DNA of 18,492 nt from an uncultured Eubacteriales bacterium (GTDB lineage: Bacteria > Bacillota > Clostridia > Oscillospirales > Oscillospiraceae), in contig URGL01000053.1 in the NCBI GenBank assembly GCA_900547405.1, forward strand, positions 1 through 18,492, given 5' to 3'. Under the pieces are notes generated by a model, which did no database searches, was not told the DNA's origin, and worked only from the letters and a program-made list of their open reading frames with translations. Shown one piece after another: positions 1 to 7,594 of this stretch (the first letter of the stretch is position 1; every line of letters begins with the position of its first letter). The translations under genes were made by a program, and so were the position numbers.

Positions 1-2
1 AT

Positions 3-1490
3 TTTTTGGTTGACACCTCTTTATATAATGCCCGCCCCGACCTTCGACTAACAGGACGCACCTTGATGGGACATTCTTCGGCCAAGGACCAACAGTTGGA
101 AGATCATTACTTCGGTTCTATTCCACCACGCGTCACAGCTTTCATGAAAGAACTTGAAATAGAGTGTCACAAGCTGGGCATACCGGTAAAGACCCGCCAC
201 AATGAAGTCGCTCCCGGCCAGTTTGAGATCGCGCCCATTTTTGAAAGCCAGAACCTGGCCGTGGACCATAATATGCTGGTCATGGAGGTGCTCCGGAAAA
301 CCGCCAACAAGCATGACATGGTCTGCCTGCTGCATGAAAAGCCCTTCTCCGGCATGAACGGCTCCGGCAAGCACAACAACTGGTCCCTCTCTACGGACAC
401 TGGCAAAAACCTCTTCAGCCCAGGCAAAACTCCCCGGCAGAACGCCCAATTTTTGGTGTTCCTGGCGGCCTTTATTCAGGGCATTGATGAGTATCAGGAG
501 TTCCTGCGCTGCACGGTCGCGTCTGCCAGCAACGACACCCGGCTGGGTGCCAACGAGGCACCTCCCGCCATTGTCTCTATCTTCCTGGGAGAAGAGCTGG
601 ACGGGGTGGTCCGGTCCATTATCGATGGCACCAACTATACAGAGCCCGAGAAGAGCCTGCTTCGTATCGGCGTGGATGTGATGCCCGCTATCCCAAAGGA
701 TACCACAGATCGGAACCGGACCAGTCCTCTGGCCTTTACCGGCAACAAGTTCGAACTGCGAATGCTCGGCTCCTCTCAGTCCATCGCCGGGCCCAACATC
801 GCGCTGAATACCATAATGGCCGAAGAACTGGGCCGCTTTGCCGATGAATTGGAAAAGGCAGAGGATTTTGACTCCGCCTTGCAAAAGCTGGTGAGCAAGG
901 CGCTGAAAGACCACAGACGCATTATCTTCGATGGAAACGGCTACTCTGAGGAGTGGAAGCAGGAGGCCGCAAGAAGGGGACTGAGCAATCTGTCTTCTAC
1001 GGCAGAGGCCATGCGGGCCTATCTGAGCCAGAAAAATATTGATCTTGTCACCCGTCATGGGGTCTTTACGGAAACTGAGTTCCGGGCCCGCCACGCCATC
1101 TACCTGGATGACTACCGGAAGAAGGTCAATATCGAGGCCCGGACCATGGTCGATATGGCCGTTCAGCAGATCCTGCCTGCCGCTATGGGCTACACAGATG
1201 CCCTCTGCGGTGGCGTGGCCTCCAAGAAGTCTCTGGGGGTCTCCTGCCGGGGAGAAATGGCCCTGATTCAGAAGCTCTCTGCCGCCTGCGATATCGCTTA
1301 TGATACCGTGGAACGGCTGAAGGATGCCTTGGCCCACACCCCAACCGACGAAGAATCCGCTGCTGATCACTGCCACAGCGTCATTGTCCCCTTGATGGCC
1401 GAGCTTCGGACTCAGGCGGACATTCTGGAGAAAAATACGGCCAAGGCCTATTGGCCTTACCCGACGTATTCCGATTTGCTGTTCTACTGA
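3..1490 (+). CDS. glnN: Type III glutamine synthetase, 5'-truncated by the window edge
   Basis: Glutamine synthetase makes glutamine from glutamate, ammonia and ATP in the cytoplasm. The visible 495 residues are the C-terminal two thirds of a GSIII enzyme, a family usually of about 700 residues, so the N-terminal part is lost off the left edge. The frame is open from base 3 and begins FLVD, inside a conserved block; the TTG at 6 is an internal codon and not a start. Family landmarks seen: LTGRTLMG and QLEDHYFGSIPPR near the start of the fragment, the GSIII signature HEKPFSGMNGSGKHNNWS (about bases 327-386), ANEAPPAIVSIFLG, and NRTSPLAFTGNKFELRMLG, which includes residues of the catalytic cleft. 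The gene ends at a strong hairpin shared with the convergent branching-enzyme gene. The family assignment is very secure; the symbol follows usual GSIII naming. Confidence 0.95.
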   Translation, partial: FLVDTSLYNARPDLRLTGRTLMGHSSAKDQQLEDHYFGSIPPRVTAFMKELEIECHKLGIPVKTRHNEVAPGQFEIAPIFESQNLAVDHNMLVMEVLRKTANKHDMVCLLHEKPFSGMNGSGKHNNWSLSTDTGKNLFSPGKTPRQNAQFLVFLAAFIQGIDEYQEFLRCTVASASNDTRLGANEAPPAIVSIFLGEELDGVVRSIIDGTNYTEPEKSLLRIGVDVMPAIPKDTTDRNRTSPLAFTGNKFELRMLGSSQSIAGPNIALNTIMAEELGRFADELEKAEDFDSALQKLVSKALKDHRRIIFDGNGYSEEWKQEAARRGLSNLSSTAEAMRAYLSQKNIDLVTRHGVFTETEFRARHAIYLDDYRKKVNIEARTMVDMAVQQILPAAMGYTDALCGGVASKKSLGVSCRGEMALIQKLSAACDIAYDTVERLKDALAHTPTDEESAADHCHSVIVPLMAELRTQADILEKNTAKAYWPYPTYSDLLFY

Positions 1491-1496
1491 TCGTAA

Positions 1497-1534
1497 AATA
1501 CCGCCGTCTCCTGTGATGGGGAGACGGCGGTATT
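1497..1534. terminator. Hairpin between convergent genes, probably a bidirectional terminator
   Basis: A perfect 15-bp stem (1497-1511 paired with 1520-1534) with an 8-base loop lies 6 bases after the glutamine synthetase stop and 15 bases beyond the branching-enzyme stop. Its GC core is CCGCCGTCTCC/GGAGACGGCGG with AAT/ATT at the foot. The tail is modestly T-rich only on the minus strand (TATTTTA) and poor on the plus strand, so termination may be more efficient for the minus-strand gene. Confidence 0.75.
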
Positions 1535-1549
1535 GCTATAGGCTATAGA

Positions 1550-3583
1550 CTATCTCTTTCTGCCCTTCTTATGGTTCTGTACCGGTGGCAGCGTCCGGAT
1601 GGGGCCTTCTTTCAGCACCACAGCGGTACGGGCGGGAAGGTACAAGGAGATATGGGAGTTCCCCTTTTTGTCTACAATAGCAGGGTAGGGGGCAGAACCG
1701 ATGAGGCCGCTGCCACCGTATTGGGGGTCATCGGTGTTCAAGGCGATGGTGTAATCGGCAATATGGGGCAGACTCACCTTCACCCCGGTGAAGGACTGAG
1801 TAGGATTGAAGTTGAAGGCAAACATAAGTCCCTGGCGGTAGAAGACCAGAACCTTCTTGGCGCTGTCGTTTAAGCGCAGGTCTCCGAAGCGCATCTGGAA
1901 GAGGTTCACGCTCTTGGCCAGATCGATCATATCCTGATCGAATTCGCCCAGCCACTGATACTTTAGATATCCATTGTCCCGTAGGCTCCACTGACGGCGG
2001 CAATAGTGGAAACTCCAGCCGTTGCCCTCCCGGGGGAAGTCGATCCATTCAGGGTGGCCGAACTCATTGCCCATAAAGTTCAGGTAGGCCTCGCCGCCAC
2101 CTCCCAGGGTGAAGAGTCGCGCCATCTTGTGCAGGGCAATGGCCCGGTCGATAACAGGATTGTGCGTGGCCTTATCCATGTCCGTATACATGGCGGCATC
2201 CGCCAGACGGAAAATCAGGGTTTTGTCGCCCACCAGCGCCTGGTCGTGGCTTTCCACATAGGCCACTGTATTCTCTCCGGGGCGGCGCATACACATGCTG
2301 CACCACATACCAAAGATGTCCCAGTCTTCGTCACGCAGGTCCCTTACGGCGTGAACCCACATATCCGGCAGCCCCATACCCAGCCGATAGTCGAATCCGA
2401 TGCCGCCATCAGCAATGGGCAAGCACATACCGGGCATGCCGGACATATCTTCGGCAATGGTCACGGCCATAGGATTCACCTGACGGACCATCTGGTTGGC
2501 CAACTGCAGATAGGTGATGGCCTCTGTATGGGTATTGTAGGAGAAATACTTGTCGTTGGTGTTGAAGTCTGTGCCCAGGCCGTGGTCGTGGTAGAGCATG
2601 GAGGTGACACCATCGAAGCGGAAGCCGTCAAAGTGGTACTCGGTCATCCAGAATTTCAGATTGCTCAGCAGGAAGTGGATGACGCCGGTCTTGCCGTAAT
2701 CAAAGCACTTGGTGTCCCAAGCCGGGTGATCGCCTTTAGGGCCGTCGTGGAAGAACTGCCAAGTGGTGCCGTCGAACATATTGATGCCCTCGGTGGTGTT
2801 CTTTACGGCGTGGGAGTGCACAACGTCCAGCAGGACAGCCAGGCCCATCTCATGGGCCTTATTCACCAGGTATTTCAGATCATCAGGCTTTCCGAACCAG
2901 CTGGAGGCAGCGTAGAAATTGGCCACTTGGTAGCCAAAACTACCATAATAGGGATGCTCCATAATGGCCATGAGCTGGACGGTGTTGTAACCCGCTCGCT
3001 TGATCCGGGGCAGCACCAAGTCTGCAAACTCCCGATAGGTGCCGACCTTTCCTTCCTCTTGAGCCATGCCCACGTGAGCCTCGTAAATAAACAGGGAATC
3101 CTCCCGGCGGAAATTGCGGTCTGTCCAATGGAAAATCTTTCGGTCGTCTGTGACCTGGCAGACCCATTCCACGCTGCCCTCCTCCTGAACAACGCGGCGG
3201 GCGTAGAGGGGAATGTGCCAGGTGCGCTGCATGAAGGCATCTACCACAGTCTTTACCTTGCAGCCCTCCCACAGAGCGTCGTCACCTGGCAGAAAAATCT
3301 CCCAGTTGCCGTTGCCAATGGGGGTCAGGGGATGGGAGGTGGGATCCCAATTGTTGAATTCTCCGCTTAAGTACAGCTGGTAGGCGCTGGGGGCCCACTC
3401 CCGGTAGTACCATCCACCGTCCACATGATGGAAGCCAAAGTATTCGGCACCGCTGGCAAAATCGCTGAGACTCTGCCCCTTTGAAAGGATCCTGTTTTGT
3501 GTGTCCTGGTACAGTCGCATCCGCAGATCAATGTCTCCGGCGAAGTCCTTTAGTTGGGGATTCAGCTCCAGAATTCGATACAT
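1550..3583 (-). CDS. glgB: 1,4-alpha-glucan (glycogen) branching enzyme, eukaryotic-type (GH13)
   Basis: This enzyme cuts an alpha-1,4-glucan chain and rejoins the piece by an alpha-1,6 bond, creating branches in glycogen. The 677-residue protein has an N-terminal CBM48-like domain (about residues 47-140, with WYYREWAPSA and LSGEFNNW), a GH13 barrel, and a C-terminal beta domain. Catalytic residues are visible: nucleophile Asp324 in DGFRFDG, acid/base Glu378 in AEDMSG, and transition-state Asp447 in ESHDQ; DVVHSH (253-258) and MGNEFGHPEWIDFPR (504-518) are also typical. The wording (MEHPYYGSFGYQV, DGVTSMLYHDHG) is that of the plant/animal/Bacteroides-type enzymes (GH13_8) rather than the usual bacterial GlgB (GH13_9). 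The ATG at 3583 follows a GGAG site at 3593-3596 with 9 bases between. No other glycogen genes are in the window. A short basic tail (NHKKGRKR) ends the protein. Confidence 0.95.
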   Translation of the reverse strand: MYRILELNPQLKDFAGDIDLRMRLYQDTQNRILSKGQSLSDFASGAEYFGFHHVDGGWYYREWAPSAYQLYLSGEFNNWDPTSHPLTPIGNGNWEIFLPGDDALWEGCKVKTVVDAFMQRTWHIPLYARRVVQEEGSVEWVCQVTDDRKIFHWTDRNFRREDSLFIYEAHVGMAQEEGKVGTYREFADLVLPRIKRAGYNTVQLMAIMEHPYYGSFGYQVANFYAASSWFGKPDDLKYLVNKAHEMGLAVLLDVVHSHAVKNTTEGINMFDGTTWQFFHDGPKGDHPAWDTKCFDYGKTGVIHFLLSNLKFWMTEYHFDGFRFDGVTSMLYHDHGLGTDFNTNDKYFSYNTHTEAITYLQLANQMVRQVNPMAVTIAEDMSGMPGMCLPIADGGIGFDYRLGMGLPDMWVHAVRDLRDEDWDIFGMWCSMCMRRPGENTVAYVESHDQALVGDKTLIFRLADAAMYTDMDKATHNPVIDRAIALHKMARLFTLGGGGEAYLNFMGNEFGHPEWIDFPREGNGWSFHYCRRQWSLRDNGYLKYQWLGEFDQDMIDLAKSVNLFQMRFGDLRLNDSAKKVLVFYRQGLMFAFNFNPTQSFTGVKVSLPHIADYTIALNTDDPQYGGSGLIGSAPYPAIVDKKGNSHISLYLPARTAVVLKEGPIRTLPPVQNHKKGRKR

Positions 3584-3648
3584 AGTGAATAGCTCCTCTC
3601 AAAAGCCAGGGCAATTTTGCATAGTCCGAGCCTTTTCTTTATGCGTCA

Positions 3649-3677
3649 ATTGTAGAATATAGACAGCATTCTGTCAA
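3649..3677 (-). promoter_or_regulatory. Sigma-A-type promoter for the branching enzyme
   Basis: On the minus strand TTGACA (3677-3672) is followed after exactly 17 bases by TACAAT (3654-3649), an almost ideal vegetative promoter about 65 bases upstream of the branching-enzyme start. The spacer and -35 region contain the small inverted repeat GACAG-4-CTGTC (3662-3675), and a second TTGACA lies just upstream at 3679-3684; either could be an operator element, but that is speculation. Confidence 0.8.
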
Positions 3678-3738
3678 CTGTCAAATTGAAGGGTTTGTTT
3701 AATATTCCTACAGTCGCTTTTTTATTTCTCTGTCCCGG

Positions 3739-3767
3739 TTGAATATTCCATCCGTCTGGTGTATAAT
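3739..3767 (+). promoter_or_regulatory. Sigma-A-type promoter for the GT-C/GT2 operon
   Basis: TTGAAT (3739-3744), a 17-base spacer and a perfect TATAAT (3762-3767) sit just before the membrane glycosyltransferase gene. Initiation would fall near 3774, which is after the TTG at 3739 and the ATG at 3766; this rules those codons out as starts for a transcript from this promoter and favours TTG at 3799. Confidence 0.75.
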
Positions 3768-3798
3768 GAACCAAAACACAAACAATGGGGGGCAGGAC

Positions 3799-5454
3799 TT
3801 GAAAAGAAACAACATTTGGCAGAAAATCGGTGCCGGCGCTCTGGTCCTGTTGGCCGCAGTTTTGGCAATCCGGTCCCTATATGGCTTCTGCTGGTCAGAT
3901 GAGAGCTTCTACCTGACCTTCGCCCAGCGGCTGTGGAACGGGCAGAAACTCATTCTGGACGAGTGGCACCCGGTGCAATTCTACAGTGTGATCTTCTACC
4001 CGGTGCTGTCTGCTTATCGGGCCGTCAAGGGCACCGAGGGGATATATCTCTTTGCCAGATTCTTTTACCTGCTTCTGGCTTTGGGTGTCAGTGAACTGGT
4101 TTTTTTCACCTTTTCAAAAGAGGCAGGGATCGTTGCCAGCTTTCTCTGTGCCGCCTCGGTGCTGGCTTATTCCCGGGGAAATATCTGGGGCCTCAGCTAC
4201 TACAATCTCTTCCTGCTGCTGGTACTGACAGCTCTGTGCCTGGCGGTCCGTGGCAAGGAAAAGAGGCTATTGAATGTTCTTGCCGGGGTGTGCCTGGGTT
4301 TTTCCGTGCTGTGCGTACCCTATTTTGCTATTTTTGTGGTCCCTGCTTTGATTTTGGGACTTTTGAAAAAGGAACCCCGGCTCCAGGCCCTTTGGATGGC
4401 CTTGGGTATTGTTCTTTCCGCCGCCTATTTTCTCCTGCTGTTTTTGCCGAAGGACCTGGGAGCGGTGATCGGCAGCCTGAAAACCATCCTGTCAGACCCG
4501 GAGCATAGCTCCGGCCCTGCGGCGAATTTCGTAGCTGCTGTGGAAGATGTGCGGCTTATTTACCTGCGGGATATGCTGTTGTCGTGCTTCTGCGCCGCTC
4601 TTTTCTGGGCTGCCCGGAAGTGGCTGCCGGGGAAGGCCTGGGCAGAAATTCCGGCCCTTTTTTTGGTGTGCCTGGGGGCGCTCTATTCCTTCTGGCGTTG
4701 CCGGAAAGGGGAGACGGGGTTTGCTGCCTACAGCTTCTGCATTTATGCGCTGGCCCTGTTCCGGTGGGATGACTCCCAGAAATTGGATATGCTCTTGCGG
4801 CGGGTGGGGGCCGCCATGGCTGCGGCTATGGCCATGAGCTCCAATACCGAGGCAATTGGCTTTACGGTGGGCCTGTGTGTCTACGCTATGGGCCTGCTTT
4901 TGCCGCTGAGCGGAGCACAGAAGAGTAGCCGGAGGGTTGTACTGGTTCTGGCCTGTCTCATGGTGGGCATAACCTTTTGCAGCCGGGTCACCGCCGTCTT
5001 CCGGGACGGCCCCTTGGATACCCTGACGGAAAACCTGGAGGCGGGACCCGCCGCCGGGATCCGCACCACCGCAGAGAGCAAGGAGCAGTATCATCAGGTT
5101 CTGGATATGATTCAGGACCTGGAAGAAAAATATGGGTCAAAAAATCCCATCTTCTTTACCAAGCTCTTGCCTTGGGGGTATCTCGCCTGTGACTTTTCCT
5201 GCGGCGCTCCCACCGCCTGGCGGACAGAACTCAATAGCCCACGGCTGGAAGACTATTACGAAAGCCACCCAGATTCCATTCCCACGATTGTTGTAGTCCT
5301 AAACCCGGAAATTGGCAGAAATCCGGACCCGAATATGGCGGCTCCGAACGAAAATACCTTAGAGGGCTGGCTCTGGGACTATATGCAAGCCCATTCCTAT
5401 ACCGAAATCAGATATTCCTGCGCCCGGGTGTACGTCTCTCCGGACGCGGTTTGA
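3799..5454 (+). CDS. Polytopic membrane protein, probable GT-C-type glycosyltransferase
   Basis: The protein has about 551 residues. Roughly the first 420 form some ten hydrophobic membrane segments; the last ~120 residues are hydrophilic and probably lie outside the membrane. The first loop after membrane segment 1 carries acidic pairs (SDESFYLTFAQRLW with Asp34-Glu35, and LDEWHP with Asp54-Glu55), the place where GT-C enzymes (PMT/ArnT-like, lipid-phosphate sugar donors) hold their catalytic acid. Such enzymes move a sugar from a polyprenyl-phosphate carrier to an acceptor on the outer face of the membrane. The next gene, 13 bases on, is a GT2 enzyme of the kind that makes that donor, which supports the call. 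The start is uncertain: TTG at 3799 is preceded by a G-rich site (3787-3792) and lies after the promoter; upstream in-frame ATG 3766 overlaps the -10 box. Sugar and acceptor are unknown. Confidence 0.65.
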   Translation: MKRNNIWQKIGAGALVLLAAVLAIRSLYGFCWSDESFYLTFAQRLWNGQKLILDEWHPVQFYSVIFYPVLSAYRAVKGTEGIYLFARFFYLLLALGVSELVFFTFSKEAGIVASFLCAASVLAYSRGNIWGLSYYNLFLLLVLTALCLAVRGKEKRLLNVLAGVCLGFSVLCVPYFAIFVVPALILGLLKKEPRLQALWMALGIVLSAAYFLLLFLPKDLGAVIGSLKTILSDPEHSSGPAANFVAAVEDVRLIYLRDMLLSCFCAALFWAARKWLPGKAWAEIPALFLVCLGALYSFWRCRKGETGFAAYSFCIYALALFRWDDSQKLDMLLRRVGAAMAAAMAMSSNTEAIGFTVGLCVYAMGLLLPLSGAQKSSRRVVLVLACLMVGITFCSRVTAVFRDGPLDTLTENLEAGPAAGIRTTAESKEQYHQVLDMIQDLEEKYGSKNPIFFTKLLPWGYLACDFSCGAPTAWRTELNSPRLEDYYESHPDSIPTIVVVLNPEIGRNPDPNMAAPNENTLEGWLWDYMQAHSYTEIRYSCARVYVSPDAV

Positions 5455-5467
5455 GAGGAGAACCATC

Positions 5468-6427
5468 ATGCAGCCTGTACTTTATATTGTCATTCCCTGT
5501 TACAACGAAGAAAAGGTGCTGCCCATCACGGCGCCTATGTTCCTGAAAAAGATCCAGGATCTGTCCGCTGCCGGGAAAATCTCCCAAGACAGCCGAGTTC
5601 TCTTCGTGAACGACGGTTCCAAGGACAATACCTGGAACATCATCAAGGACCTGTCCAAGGCGGATCCTCACTATATTGGCATCTGCCAGAGCCGGAACCG
5701 GGGCCACCAGAATGCCGTTCTGGCGGGACTTATGGAGGCCAAGGACAAGTGCGACATCACCATCTCCATTGACTGTGACGGCCAGGACGATATCAACGCC
5801 ATGGATGCCATGGTGGATGCCTACTTAGACGGCTGTGAGGTAGTCTACGGTGTCCGCAGCAAGAGAGACACAGACACATTCTTCAAGCGCTTTACCGCCG
5901 AGGGCTTCTACAAGCTGATGAACTGGATGGGGGCCGAAGTGGTCTTCAATCACGCTGACTACCGCTTGATTAGCAGCCGGGTCCTCCAGGAATTCGCCAA
6001 TTTTAAAGAAGTGAATATCTTCCTCCGGGGCATGATCCCCCTGGTGGGCTTTAAGAGCACCTCTGTCTACTACGAGCGGGCAGAGCGCATCGCCGGGGAG
6101 AGCCACTATCCTCTGAAAAAGATGCTGGCCCTGGCCTTCGACGGCATCACCAGCCTCTCCGTCAAACCCATCCGGATGATCACCGGTTTCGGTGTGACCG
6201 TATCCATCCTCAGCTTCCTCGGTGTTCTCTGGGCACTCATCTCCCAGCTCACCGGCTCCACCGTCAGCGGCTGGGCCTCCACCATGTGTGTCATTTGCTT
6301 CATGGGTGGCGTCCAGCTGGTGTGTTTGGGTGTTATCGGCGAGTATGTGGGGAAAATCTACATGGAAACCAAGCGCCGGCCTAGGTATATTATCAGTGAA
6401 CGGACTTGGGAAGAAAACAAAAAATAA
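5468..6427 (+). CDS. Membrane-anchored family 2 glycosyltransferase (polyprenyl-phosphate sugar synthase-like)
   Basis: The 319-residue protein has an N-terminal GT-A domain (VIPCYNEE 8-15, VNDGSKDNTW 47-56, SRNRGHQNA 75-83, and the metal-binding acidic motif at IDCDGQDD 101-108), then RGMIPLVGF (187-195) and GESHYPLKKML (210-220), and two C-terminal membrane helices (about 236-260 and 269-292) ending in GEYVGKIYMETKRRP. This is the plan of DPM1/GtrB-like enzymes that move a sugar from a nucleotide sugar to undecaprenyl phosphate on the inner face of the membrane. The acidic motif reads DCDGQDD instead of the common DADLQDP. The ATG follows GAGGAG with a 7-base gap; the upstream GT-C-like gene stops 13 bases earlier, so the two are likely one operon and act in sequence. 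No GtrA-type flippase is seen. Confidence 0.88.
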   Translation: MQPVLYIVIPCYNEEKVLPITAPMFLKKIQDLSAAGKISQDSRVLFVNDGSKDNTWNIIKDLSKADPHYIGICQSRNRGHQNAVLAGLMEAKDKCDITISIDCDGQDDINAMDAMVDAYLDGCEVVYGVRSKRDTDTFFKRFTAEGFYKLMNWMGAEVVFNHADYRLISSRVLQEFANFKEVNIFLRGMIPLVGFKSTSVYYERAERIAGESHYPLKKMLALAFDGITSLSVKPIRMITGFGVTVSILSFLGVLWALISQLTGSTVSGWASTMCVICFMGGVQLVCLGVIGEYVGKIYMETKRRPRYIISERTWEENKK

Positions 6428-6431
6428 AAGC

Positions 6432-6493
6432 GGGGCTACGTAAAAAGCCCCAGAAAAGCAGGTCCCTTCCAGTTTGGAGAGGACCTGCTTTTT
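6432..6493. terminator. Tandem hairpins forming a bidirectional terminator
   Basis: The main stem pairs 6454-6465 with 6481-6492 (AAAAGCAGGTCC / GGACCTGCTTTT), a 12-bp stem ending in a T run on the plus strand, so it should end the GT-C/GT2 transcript. Read on the minus strand it lies 6 bases after the acetyltransferase stop and ends in TTTT. A second, smaller stem (6432-6437 with 6446-6451, GGGGCT/AGCCCC) is followed on the minus strand by CTTTTATTTT and may back up termination in that direction. Confidence 0.75.
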
Positions 6494-6498
6494 ACGGG

Positions 6499-7305
6499 TC
6501 ATATTGTCAAAGAGTACTTTAAGACGTGGCTTAACAATTTTCTTGGAGAAACATCGAATTTTTTGGCAATATTTATGAGCTCTTCATCTATTTGGTCTAA
6601 ATGTTCTTCCTCGCACTGTAACATTATGGATTCATTTTCCGTCCAGTTCACAGCAATGCCATCTGGAATTGCGCCCAATTTTTCAAATAATTTTTGGCTC
6701 GCAATATTTCTCGGGTCAATTCTGACTATAAAAAAATCTCTTCCAAGTCGTTCTTGAATTTCGTTTAACATTTTCGATATTGCGCAGTAGCCGACCCCTT
6801 GCCCTGTATACTCGGGGAGCAGTTCAATTCCTATTTCCCAATTTTCTTTCAAAATATTATTAATTCCGCAGTAACCAATGTAGTTCCCATGGCGCAAAAT
6901 CGTCATTGTTAATCCTTTAGAACTGATATGTTCATCCCAGAGCATATCACAATAGGCTGGATTCTTCAGCATATATGCCGTTGCCGAATAAGCTTGTTGA
7001 ATGGCAAAATAGCCTTCGTGGTCGGATTGCTGGACTCTTCGCATTGTCATTCCATTTCCAAGCGTAATCTCTTTCCCTTTTTTCCAGAATTTCTGATTTA
7101 TTGTCTCCCCAAATTGCTCTTTTTGTGCTATCTCTTCGGCTGTGTCCCCGTGAGGACCGTTTGCCCACTCTTGAATATAATCAACGATGTCTTTCTTTTT
7201 TTCTGCAAATGTCTTCCCGTCATCTGCATTCAAAAGGTTAAGCACATTTTGAAGGAGTTCGTCACGAATGTATTTTTGTGAATTCTGTGTAACTGACTTT
7301 TTCAT
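6499..7305 (-). CDS. GNAT-family N-acetyltransferase, translationally coupled to an antitoxin gene
   Basis: The 268-residue protein has a GNAT fold from about residue 85 to 230: TMRRVQQSDHEGYF (strand 1/helix 1), LRHGNYIGYCGIN, the acetyl-CoA loop ELLPEYTGQGVGYCAISKML (161-180) and NIASQKLFEKLGAIPDG (200-215). GNAT enzymes transfer an acetyl group from acetyl-CoA to an amine on a protein, small molecule or tRNA; the RimJ/RimL-like wording does not fix the substrate. The usual Arg/Gln opening the Q/R-x-x-G-x-G loop is Thr167. An N-terminal helical, charged extension of ~80 residues and a C-terminal ~35-residue tail have no recognised function. The ATG at 7305 overlaps the stop of the upstream Phd/YefM gene (ATGA), with GAGGAG in the end of that gene as ribosome site. 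Base composition is strikingly AT-rich (bases 6541-6600 are 19/60 G+C) compared with the flanking genes, suggesting transfer. It may be a toxin, but no toxic function is proven. Confidence 0.82.
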   Translation of the reverse strand: MKKSVTQNSQKYIRDELLQNVLNLLNADDGKTFAEKKKDIVDYIQEWANGPHGDTAEEIAQKEQFGETINQKFWKKGKEITLGNGMTMRRVQQSDHEGYFAIQQAYSATAYMLKNPAYCDMLWDEHISSKGLTMTILRHGNYIGYCGINNILKENWEIGIELLPEYTGQGVGYCAISKMLNEIQERLGRDFFIVRIDPRNIASQKLFEKLGAIPDGIAVNWTENESIMLQCEEEHLDQIDEELINIAKKFDVSPRKLLSHVLKYSLTI

Positions 7306-7541
7306 TTAAGATTCTCCTCATCCAGCCAGCCGTCGTTTTCGCCGCTCCTGCGGCCTTTTTCCTGCTCGGACAGCAGCCTCTCCTTTGCGAGGAGGACTTC
7401 ATACTGACGGTACTCTTCCATGTCCAGGACGGCGTAACGGCCATGGCCATTTTTAGTCAAAAACACCGGCTGCCCTACGGCAACGTCACGTAAGACCTCG
7501 CCATAGTTACGAAGGTCAGATACAGGTTTGATGTTTGGCAT
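7302..7541 (-). CDS. Phd/YefM-family antitoxin
   Basis: A 79-residue protein with the typical Phd/YefM pattern: IKPVSDLRNYGEVLRDVAVGQPVFLTKNGHGRYAVLDMEEYRQYE (about residues 4-48), a small DNA-binding dimer fold, followed by a charged tail (ERLLSEQEKGRRSGENDGWLDEENLK) that in such antitoxins wraps the partner toxin. These proteins normally neutralise a RelE/ParE or Doc toxin and repress their own operon. Here the next gene, overlapping by ATGA, is a GNAT acetyltransferase. The ATG at 7541 was chosen because GGGGG lies 7 bases upstream and the promoter's -10 box ends at 7566; an in-frame ATG at 7559 would be at or before the transcript start. The frame is open far upstream into the next gene, but this is chance. 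G+C is higher than in the GNAT gene, so the two may have different origins. Confidence 0.88.
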   Translation of the reverse strand: MPNIKPVSDLRNYGEVLRDVAVGQPVFLTKNGHGRYAVLDMEEYRQYEVLLAKERLLSEQEKGRRSGENDGWLDEENLK

Positions 7542-7565
7542 ATTACTGCCCCCTTTCATACGAAT

Positions 7566-7594
7566 AGTATAAGCAAATTCTTCGTAAAAATCAA
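7566..7594 (-). promoter_or_regulatory. Sigma-A-type promoter of the antitoxin-GNAT operon
   Basis: On the minus strand TTGATT (7594-7589), a 17-base spacer and TATACT (7571-7566) lie just before the antitoxin start, giving a very short leader of roughly 15-20 bases. This placement decides the ATG at 7541 as the start. Confidence 0.75.

Noticed and set aside
48..1376. Minus-strand open frame of about 442 codons opposite the glutamine synthetase
   Set aside because: Antisense shadow; the GSIII motifs fix the coding strand.
2006..3370. Plus-strand open frame of about 454 codons opposite the branching enzyme
   Set aside because: Antisense shadow with no recognisable domain; catalytic motifs on the minus strand are complete.
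3739..3768. TTG 3739 or ATG 3766 as the start of the GT-C-like protein
   Set aside because: Both lie in the -35/-10 boxes of the likely promoter, ahead of the expected transcript start, and neither has a ribosome site.
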